This document shows, one piece after another, positions 57,342-64,000 of a stretch of 64,000 nt of DNA. This DNA is from Pseudoalteromonas prydzensis. Its GTDB lineage: Bacteria > Pseudomonadota > Gammaproteobacteria > Enterobacterales > Alteromonadaceae. The stretch spans positions 124,001 to 188,000 of the forward strand of contig NZ_BDDT01000006.1 of NCBI RefSeq assembly GCF_001661495.1, read 5' to 3'. Below the pieces are notes generated by a model. That model was not told the DNA's origin and did no database searches. It worked only from the letters and a program-made list of their open reading frames with translations. Every line of letters starts with the position of its first letter. The stretch's first letter is position 1. The position numbers and the translations under genes are program-made.

Positions 57342-60038
57342 CTACACCGTGACCAGCACATCAATTTGCTGCCCTTGAGCAATCACAGCATGGCGCTTAA
57401 TGAGCTGACTTAATTCAGTTTTACATGAGCCACAATTAGTCCCGCACTGTAACTGCAAGCCCAGTTCATCAACCCGATGCGTCCCCGCTTTTATGGCATC
57501 AACAATTGGCTTTTCTCTGACTTTAAAGCAGCTACAAATTTGTCGCCCTTGGCTAAACTCTTCGTCAGGTGTGGCCGTTAATAATGACTGCAGTTGTGCA
57601 AAGTTCAGTGCCGATTGGCTAAACAAGTGATTGATCCACTCAATTGATGTGGTTACTTGCTCATTCGTTACCATCGCCACAAACACTAATCGACCATTGG
57701 CAATACATTGAATACGTTGCGTAGCGCCTTCATAAAAACCTGACCACTGCCCTTTTATGCCACTGCTTTGTTGGCACCAGTAAAGTGCATCTGCGATAAC
57801 ATCGTTAAATGCGAGCTGATATTGGCTGCAATTACTGGCATTAACTTTTAACCAATAATCACTTTGCGCCGTTAGATCAGCCTGGCAGTTACTTTGCTTA
57901 TTAACAAATACATCCATATATTGGCTAAACTCTACCGGTTGCAGCTTTATGGCCGTAAACTTCGTTTCTGGTTGACCTGAAATAGGATCAGCAATGGACG
58001 AATATAATTTGCCAACATTAGCTGATGAGGCAAATTGCTGATTCCAATGGATCGGCATAAAACATTCACCCGCTCTGAGTGAGTCGGTAATTTTGGCATT
58101 CGCTATTACTTCGCCCACCTTTGACTGCGCTCGAACTAAATCATCATTGTTGATGCCAAGCCGACTAGCATCCTTCGGATGAAGCTCAATATAAGGACGC
58201 GTAATATGGGTTGAAAGCGTTGCAGATTTGCCCGTACGAGTCATGGTATGCCATTGGTCGCGAATACGCCCAGAATTCATCACTAACGGATATTCACTTG
58301 AGGTAACTTGCTTAGGGAGTTGCGGCGTAATGGCAATAAAACGCGCTTTTTTATTCGTTGTGCTGAATTGATTTTGGCTGAACACTTGCCCGTGTTGGTA
58401 GTTATCGCCTTTAATACAGGGCCATTGGATAGGCCTCAAGGCATTATATTCGCGACTGCTCATGCCCGCTAAAGCAGATAAATTAAGCTGTCGTGACCCG
58501 TTATTCTCAAAGCTTGTTAATCGCGCCCACTCATCAAAAATTTCACTTGGCTGGGTAAAATCAAATCCACTGAAACCCATTTTTTTTGCGACATCACAGA
58601 GTATTTGCCAATCGTTTTTTGCGCCAGCGAACGGCGCGATAATTGCTCTTTGGCGAGAAATACGGCGCTCTGAATTGGTCACGGTGCCTTCTTTTTCTCC
58701 CCAACCAGTGCTGGGTAGTTTGACATGGGCATAATCAAGGGTGTCGTTACTTGCCACGCAATCCGATACCACCACCAGTTCACAGGCTTTCAGTGCTTCA
58801 GCTATTGCATCGGTATTTGGTAGGCTAACCATCGGATTGGTCGCCATGATCCACACCGCTTTGATTTTACCAGCGCGGATCGCATCAAACATATCCAGCG
58901 CTTTCGCGCCTGCTTGAGTGGCGATAGTCGGTGATTGCCAAAAACGCTTTACTAATGATTGATGCTGCTCATTTTCAATGTCTAAGTGCGCAGCAAGCTG
59001 ATTTGCCAACCCACCCACTTCGCGTCCGCCCATGGCATTGGGTTGACCTGTGATAGAAAACGGCCCAGAGCCTGTTTTTAATAACTTCCCTGACGCTAAA
59101 TGGGCATTAATAATCGCATTACATTTATCAACCCCTGACGATGATTGATTAATGCCCATTGAGTAAAAGCTAATGGCTGAGGCGCTAGTGGCAAACTCGC
59201 TATAAAATTGGCTAACTTCGTGGCGACTTAGTTCACAATAGCTGGCAACCTCATCTATCGTCCATGACTGCGTTGCTGCTAATGCAGTTGCAAAATCATC
59301 GGTGTGCTTTGCAATAAAATCATCATCAAGCAGTTGGTTATCCGCTAAGTAACGTAATAAACCGTTATACAGTGCGGCATCTGTGCCTGGCTTTAGTTGT
59401 AAAAACCTATCGGCCAGCTCTGCGCTATCGGTGCGTCTTGGATCGATAACCACCACTTTCATGGTTGGGTTCATGCGCTTTGCTCGTGCGATGCGCTGAT
59501 ATAACACAGGATGTGTCCATGCCGCATTAGAGCCAATTAAAATAAGCAGTTCAGTGTGCTCTAAGTCTTCATAATCACAAGGCACTACATCTTCACCAAA
59601 AGCGCGTTTATAACCCGCCACCGCAGAAGACATACACAAGCGTGAATTGGTATCAATGTTGGCCGAACCAATATAACCTTTCATGAATTTATTGGCGATG
59701 TAATAATCTTCGGTTAACAACTGCCCAGAAACATAAAAAGCCACCGCATCTGGGCCGTGCTCGGCAATTATTTTGCTGAATTCACTCGCCACGTAATCAC
59801 TCGCCTCAGACCAGCTTACTTGTTTATTGTTAATTTCTGGTGCGCTAAGGCGATTCTCGTTGCTAATTGTATCTAATAAATGGGTGCCTTTTACGCATAA
59901 CCGGCCGTAGTTTGCCGGATGCTCAGGCATCCCTTCTAGCTGTGTCGGTTGATTGCCCGCTAAGGCAACATCAACGCCACAGCCTACACCACAATACGCA
60001 CATGTTGTTTGAATTAAACTCTCTTTTAAAGTGGTCAT
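57342..60038 (-). CDS. nasA: Assimilatory nitrate reductase catalytic subunit
   Basis: 898 residues. The N-terminal 4Fe-4S site (CAYCGVGCGVDV ... GRLCVKG), bis-MGD binding domains (SRLCMSSAVAGYKRAFG; MGINQSSSGVDKCNAI; TNPMVSLPN) and the C-terminal molybdopterin dinucleotide domain (SGRIRDQWHTMTRTGKS) are in order. A BFD-like [2Fe-2S] tail follows (CSCFKVREKPIVDAIKAG ... CGTNCGSCKTEL). It reduces nitrate to nitrite in the cytoplasm with electrons from the neighbouring flavoprotein. Confidence 0.95.
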   Translation of the reverse strand: MTTLKESLIQTTCAYCGVGCGVDVALAGNQPTQLEGMPEHPANYGRLCVKGTHLLDTISNENRLSAPEINNKQVSWSEASDYVASEFSKIIAEHGPDAVAFYVSGQLLTEDYYIANKFMKGYIGSANIDTNSRLCMSSAVAGYKRAFGEDVVPCDYEDLEHTELLILIGSNAAWTHPVLYQRIARAKRMNPTMKVVVIDPRRTDSAELADRFLQLKPGTDAALYNGLLRYLADNQLLDDDFIAKHTDDFATALAATQSWTIDEVASYCELSRHEVSQFYSEFATSASAISFYSMGINQSSSGVDKCNAIINAHLASGKLLKTGSGPFSITGQPNAMGGREVGGLANQLAAHLDIENEQHQSLVKRFWQSPTIATQAGAKALDMFDAIRAGKIKAVWIMATNPMVSLPNTDAIAEALKACELVVVSDCVASNDTLDYAHVKLPSTGWGEKEGTVTNSERRISRQRAIIAPFAGAKNDWQILCDVAKKMGFSGFDFTQPSEIFDEWARLTSFENNGSRQLNLSALAGMSSREYNALRPIQWPCIKGDNYQHGQVFSQNQFSTTNKKARFIAITPQLPKQVTSSEYPLVMNSGRIRDQWHTMTRTGKSATLSTHITRPYIELHPKDASRLGINNDDLVRAQSKVGEVIANAKITDSLRAGECFMPIHWNQQFASSANVGKLYSSIADPISGQPETKFTAIKLQPVEFSQYMDVFVNKQSNCQADLTAQSDYWLKVNASNCSQYQLAFNDVIADALYWCQQSSGIKGQWSGFYEGATQRIQCIANGRLVFVAMVTNEQVTTSIEWINHLFSQSALNFAQLQSLLTATPDEEFSQGRQICSCFKVREKPIVDAIKAGTHRVDELGLQLQCGTNCGSCKTELSQLIKRHAVIAQGQQIDVLVTV

Positions 60039-60047
60039 GGCGCTCTC

Positions 60048-61556
60048 TTATGCAAGTTCGGTTACGGGGATCAATGCGCTATCACTGAGTCGCTTAGGCT
60101 CTGCTTGAGTGACGGCTAAGCTGTGTTCGGTTACACAGTGTTCGATAATGCAATTTACTCGGCTTTTGCAGCTGCCACAGCCAGTGCAGGCTTTAGTGAC
60201 TGTTTGTACACCCACTAAATCGATGGCGCCGGCTAACACGGCTTGTTCAATCGTGTGTTTAGTTACTTGGTGACAACTGCAGATCATTGCTTCAGCAGGT
60301 AAATCAGCAATTGAAATCGTATCTGCTGTCGGGGCCAGCGGGAAAATAAGTGATTCAGGGGCAACACTAAGTGCCAAATCGTTCAAGTGATATTGCAGTA
60401 AGTTGTCATAATCGCTGGTATCACCCACCAATACTGCACCAATCAAACGGGTACCGGCTGGATCAGTGACTATTTTTTTGTAAACACCGCTGAGTTGATC
60501 ATCAAAAACATAACTACGAGCATCCTGCGTCCGCCCATGAGCGTCACCAATTGAGCCTACTTCAACGCCCATTAGTTTTAATTTGGTGCTCATATCAGCA
60601 CCAGTAAATGCACAATCACTATGACTAGACAAAATATGTTTAGCAGCAATTTTCGCCATAGCGTAACCCGGTGCCACTAAACCAAAGATAAAGTTACTCC
60701 ACAGCGCACATTCGCCAATAGCATAAATATTTTGATCTGATGTTTGGCAATGATCATTAATAACAATGCCACCACGCTCACCAACAGCTAAATCAAATTC
60801 TCGGGCTAAATTATCATAGGGACGGATACCCGCTGAAAATAAAATAAGATCGGTTTCTAGCGTTTCACCACCTTTAAAGCACATTTTGTAGCGACAGCTA
60901 TCTCCATCGACAATTTCTTCTGTGGCCATCGAGGTATGAACCTGCACACCTAATGCGCTAATTTTATCTTTCAGTAATCGCCCGCCGCCGCCATCAACTT
61001 GTACGCCCATTAATTGCGGGGCAAACTCTACAACATGAGTTTCAAGACCCAACTGCTTCAGCGCATTCGCCGCTTCTAAACCGAGTAAACCACCACCAAT
61101 CACCACCCCCACTTTACTGCTGCTGGCAGAGTGTTTAATCGCATTTAAATCAGCAATGGTGCGATACACTAAGCAATGTTCACGGTCTTTGCCTGGGATA
61201 GGCGGTACGAAAGGAAATGAGCCAGTTGCCAGTACCAGCTTGTCATAATCAAAGATTGCGCCTTCACTGGTCGTTACTTGCTGCTTTTCCCGGTTTATAT
61301 GAGTGACTTTTGCATTGGTGTAAAAACGCACTTGCCAATCCGCATATATTTGCTCGTTTGTTAGCGCAAGGTCATCGGCTGTTTTGCCAGCAAAAAATTC
61401 TGATAAATGCACTCTATCGTAAGCTAAACGCTCTTCACCACTGAGTACTGTCACTTCAGCATCTGAACTAGGGTTTATAAGGCTGGTAATTTGCTCCACG
61501 AAATGATGCCCAACCATTCCATTACCGACGACAACGACTCGTTGTTTGTGGTTCAT
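60048..61556 (-). CDS. nasB: Nitrate reductase electron-transfer flavoprotein NasB-like
   Basis: 502 residues resembling the front part of NirB: FAD motif VVVVGNGMVGHHFVEQI, NADH motif GVVIGGGLLGLEAANAL, and a BFD-like [2Fe-2S] site (CSCHQVTKHTIEQAV ... TKACTGCGSCKSRV). No siroheme domain is present. It should pass electrons from NAD(P)H to NasA, whose gene follows 10 bp later. Strong similarity to the N-terminal half of nirB at 47177 shows common descent. Confidence 0.88.
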   Translation of the reverse strand: MNHKQRVVVVGNGMVGHHFVEQITSLINPSSDAEVTVLSGEERLAYDRVHLSEFFAGKTADDLALTNEQIYADWQVRFYTNAKVTHINREKQQVTTSEGAIFDYDKLVLATGSFPFVPPIPGKDREHCLVYRTIADLNAIKHSASSSKVGVVIGGGLLGLEAANALKQLGLETHVVEFAPQLMGVQVDGGGGRLLKDKISALGVQVHTSMATEEIVDGDSCRYKMCFKGGETLETDLILFSAGIRPYDNLAREFDLAVGERGGIVINDHCQTSDQNIYAIGECALWSNFIFGLVAPGYAMAKIAAKHILSSHSDCAFTGADMSTKLKLMGVEVGSIGDAHGRTQDARSYVFDDQLSGVYKKIVTDPAGTRLIGAVLVGDTSDYDNLLQYHLNDLALSVAPESLIFPLAPTADTISIADLPAEAMICSCHQVTKHTIEQAVLAGAIDLVGVQTVTKACTGCGSCKSRVNCIIEHCVTEHSLAVTQAEPKRLSDSALIPVTELA

Positions 61557-61600
61557 CAGTTCACCCTACTTGCTATATATTTATTGTTATTAGCAATTAA

Positions 61601-61616
61601 AGCAAGGGCCATACCA
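61601..61616 (-). promoter_or_regulatory. Sigma-54-type promoter of nasB
   Basis: Reading leftward: TGGTATGGCCCTTGCT, with GG and GC 12 bp apart, 45 bp before the nasB start. Two GCACCA half sites (61679, 61701) lie upstream and may bind NtrC. Confidence 0.55.
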
Positions 61617-61722
61617 AACATTTAAATTCAATATATACAACAACTTAAATTTTAAATAAATATTAAAAGCTAGGTACAGCACCACGACGATCCATTGCTT
61701 GCACCACAGTGATACTGCGTTG

Positions 61723-63495
61723 TTATTTAATGATAAGCACCGTGAGTAAGCAAAGGAATAAACAAATAGCGATCACTTGCCATACCATCACGGGATTACG
61801 CTGATAAAAACCAGGTTTATCTATTGGCGTGATACTCAGCTGTGAGTTTGGGGTATTGAGATCGTTAATAAACTCTGAAAATGAACTATAGCGATGCTCA
61901 GGCTTTACCGCTGTGGCTTTCATTAACGTTTGGTCAAACCAAAATGGGATATCACTACGATAGTCACGAATACTGCGATAATGCCAAAGAGTACTACCTG
62001 AAGGTGCTTGTTGAACAGAAGATAACGATTTATACGGTAACTGCCCAGATAATAGCTCGTAGATAATCACTGCAAGTGAAAACAAGTCACTTTTAAAATC
62101 GGCGTTTAAAGTAACCAGTGTTTCTGGCGCTGTGTAACCAAGCGTACCTTGCGGACACTCATCCACTATTTGATTAATATCATCATGCATAGCAGCAATT
62201 TTTACGGTGCCGTAATCAATCAAGGTGACTTTACCATGCGCATCAATCATGACGTTATCTGGTTTTAAATCACGATGCACCATGTCAAGACGCTGAAAAG
62301 CTCGCAACGCTTGAACCATTTGCAAAGCAATGTTTCGCACTTGGCTTATTTGTGGATCGGGCGTGTCTGCTAGCCACTGTCTTAGAGTTTGGCCATCCAT
62401 ATATTCACAAATATGATATAAAAAATCACTGTCATCGGCAGTATTAAGGACTTTCATAACATTGGGATGGTTAATACGCTGGCCAACCCACCCTTCCCGC
62501 ATAAATCCTTGCAAGTAATGAAGGTCGTCTGCGAAGTTTATCGAGGGCGTTTTTAATACTACCGGTGCGGCATACTCGTTACTTTGCACTAAGTAAATAT
62601 GTGATCGCGTACTGGCGTATATTTGCCGAAGTACTGTGTACTGATCAAGTTGCTGACCAACCTGCAATACCGCTGGGATTTTACGTTTAGTGAGATCGCG
62701 ATATCGTTCATCTAAACATTTTTTGGGGATCTGCTGCACTTTTACCAGTAAACAACTCACATTGTCATCACTGCCTTGGGCAATCGCGCGCTGCGTGATA
62801 GCTTTAGCCGCAGCTTCAAGATCATTATGACTATTAATACACTCAATAATCTGTGTTTGAGTGACAAAATCGTGCACACCATCACAGCTCAATACATAAA
62901 TATCATGCTGTTTTATTTCAAACTGATAAACATCAACTTCTTGGTGTAACTCTGCCCCTAAGGCCTTGGTTAAATGTTGATTAACTTTATGATCACGGGT
63001 TAATTGAGTGAGTTCACCATCGCGTAATTGCGCAACACGCGTATCACCCAAATGGAAAATAAAGCCACTGGTTGATTTTAAAATCAGTGCAGTAAACGTA
63101 GTCATCCAGTGGGCTTGACGGTGCATTTGTTGACTATTAGTCGGTGTTTGCGAATAAAGCCACAAATTTAAACTCGCCAGCACTTTTGATACTGATTTTT
63201 TTACCGACCAACTAGGCTCGGTAGCTAAATATTCATTAATAAAGTGACTGACCGCTAAATTAGCCGCTTCTTTGGCGAATTTAGCGCTTGAACAGCCATC
63301 CGCAATACACGCAACAATACCTTTGTAATCACGGTCATGACCTTTGGTATGCAGGGCTGCAAAAGCGTCTTGATTATCGGCTTTATTGCCTGGCGCTGAA
63401 TGACCACCAAATGACACCTGTAGCTCATTTTTAGCATGCATATTTACAGTCCGTTTATTAACTTGGCTGCTCGCTTTGGCGGTTTCAGCTATCAT
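61723..63495 (-). CDS. Fused PP2C phosphatase and Ser/Thr kinase, membrane-anchored
   Basis: 590 residues. Residues about 25-260 are a PP2C phosphatase (DNQDAFAAL, VACIADGCSS, FHLGDTRVAQL, GSDDNVSCLL). Residues about 290-560 are a eukaryotic-type kinase (VVLKTPS Lys, HRDLKPDNVMID, DYG in place of DFG, GTLGYTAPE). A single C-terminal membrane helix follows (PVMVWQVIAICLFLCLLTVL). The gene lies between a nitrate/nitrite-type transporter and nasB, so it may adjust transport or reduction. Its substrate is not known. Confidence 0.9.
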   Translation of the reverse strand: MIAETAKASSQVNKRTVNMHAKNELQVSFGGHSAPGNKADNQDAFAALHTKGHDRDYKGIVACIADGCSSAKFAKEAANLAVSHFINEYLATEPSWSVKKSVSKVLASLNLWLYSQTPTNSQQMHRQAHWMTTFTALILKSTSGFIFHLGDTRVAQLRDGELTQLTRDHKVNQHLTKALGAELHQEVDVYQFEIKQHDIYVLSCDGVHDFVTQTQIIECINSHNDLEAAAKAITQRAIAQGSDDNVSCLLVKVQQIPKKCLDERYRDLTKRKIPAVLQVGQQLDQYTVLRQIYASTRSHIYLVQSNEYAAPVVLKTPSINFADDLHYLQGFMREGWVGQRINHPNVMKVLNTADDSDFLYHICEYMDGQTLRQWLADTPDPQISQVRNIALQMVQALRAFQRLDMVHRDLKPDNVMIDAHGKVTLIDYGTVKIAAMHDDINQIVDECPQGTLGYTAPETLVTLNADFKSDLFSLAVIIYELLSGQLPYKSLSSVQQAPSGSTLWHYRSIRDYRSDIPFWFDQTLMKATAVKPEHRYSSFSEFINDLNTPNSQLSITPIDKPGFYQRNPVMVWQVIAICLFLCLLTVLIIK

Positions 63496-63505
63496 CTAAT
63501 TTGCC

Positions 63506-64000
63506 TTATGTGACAGAAATTAATTCAACCGAGCCGTCTTCATTCACTTCTGTGATATGGCCCTTCGGTTCTTGCATAAACATTAACGCTATCAGTCCCA
63601 CTAACGCACTGCCTGCGATAACAAAAAAGAAGGTTTGATAATCAACCATTGATAATACCGTTAAATACACCACCGCCCCTACGTTACCATAAGCCCCTGT
63701 CATACCGGCAATTTGCCCAGTTAAGCGACGCTTAATAAGTGGCACCGCCGCAAAAACAGCGCCTTCACCGGCTTGCACAAAGAACGAGCACGCCATTGCA
63801 GCCACAACCGCTAACCAAAGCGGCCAACTTGCATCAACTAGCCCCATAACAAAATAACCTACTGCTAGACCCATGGTTAGCACGATTAAGGTAATTCTAC
63901 GTCCGAGTTTATCAGAGATCCAACCACCACCTGGGCGCGATGCGAGATTCATAAAAGCATACGCAGAGGCGAGTAATCCGGCATAAACCATATCCAGACC
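63506..64000 (-). CDS. narK: MFS nitrate/nitrite transporter, C-terminal part (cut by window)
   Basis: The frame runs off the right edge, leaving about 164 C-terminal residues with five to six membrane segments. The motif [16 protein letters not shown] is the conserved loop of NarK/NasA-type major facilitator transporters; [41 protein letters not shown] also fits. It ends 11 bp before the PP2C/kinase gene and should import nitrate or exchange it for nitrite. Confidence 0.85.
   Translation of the reverse strand, partial: GLDMVYAGLLASAYAFMNLASRPGGGWISDKLGRRITLIVLTMGLAVGYFVMGLVDASWPLWLAVVAAMACSFFVQAGEGAVFAAVPLIKRRLTGQIAGMTGAYGNVGAVVYLTVLSMVDYQTFFFVIAGSALVGLIALMFMQEPKGHITEVNEDGSVELISVT

Overview
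The window looks like a chromosome of a marine gammaproteobacterium of the Alteromonadales, most probably Pseudoalteromonas. The evidence is low-GC coding sequence with gammaproteobacterial gene order (carA-carB-greA; aat-bpt-infA next to clpA-clpS/cspD and a monomeric isocitrate dehydrogenase), families typical of this order (DUF3080, DUF3718), and a MITE-like intergenic repeat. The taxon is inferred from content; no 16S gene is present.

Region 1 (1-10704) is an accessory island in the 3' end of a tRNA-Pro(GGG) gene whose intact copy lies left of the window. A tight run of small phage-like genes (125-3037) leads into an excisionase-like gene and a tyrosine integrase. Behind the integrase sits a cargo bay: a putative AbiC-type protein, an HTH/ParA-like protein with both Walker-A lysines replaced, a small ORF, a membrane protein and a UmuD-like S24 protease under an SOS box. 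It closes with a 50-bp copy of the tRNA-Pro 3' end. A second, decayed module follows with the same plan (integrase C-terminal remnant, different cargo of a membrane protein plus lipoprotein, UmuD-like gene, 50-bp tRNA-Pro end). The shared frame with swapped cargo marks this as an exchangeable cargo site.

Region 2 (10835-45448) is core chromosome: a YcaQ-type glycosylase, an S66 peptidase, greA, carB, carA (with a terminator hairpin in its leader and a TTG start), dapB, an NhaC-type antiporter, a Tsx-like porin, a broken GNAT gene, pssA, trxB, a long divergent acnB, aat-bpt-infA, clpA-clpS, cspD, a 265-bp TIR element, icd, two paired amidohydrolases (one without the metal HxH motif), an HNH-like protein, DUF3718, DUF445, a fructosamine-kinase-like protein, a CPXCG protein, ribE, a MATE exporter and a DUF3080 lipoprotein.

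Region 3 (45489-46880) holds two intact tRNA-Val(GAC) genes, each followed by 64-nt truncated tRNA-Val-like units. There is one unit after the first tRNA and an array of eleven after the second, the last of them degenerate. The units keep the T-arm, acceptor 3' strand and CCA but lack the 5' acceptor strand and a normal anticodon arm.

Region 4 (46928-64000) is a nitrate assimilation island. nirB-nirD-cobA and nasR (NIT plus ANTAR) run rightward. narK-like, PP2C/kinase, nasB, nasA, moaA, mobA, moaB, moaC, moaD and moaE run leftward. Three sigma-54-type promoters (nirB, nasR, nasB), an NtrC-like box and a nirB leader with an ANTAR-type hexaloop overlapping a terminator give a coherent picture: nitrogen limitation switches on initiation, and nitrate/nitrite sensed by NasR permits read-through.
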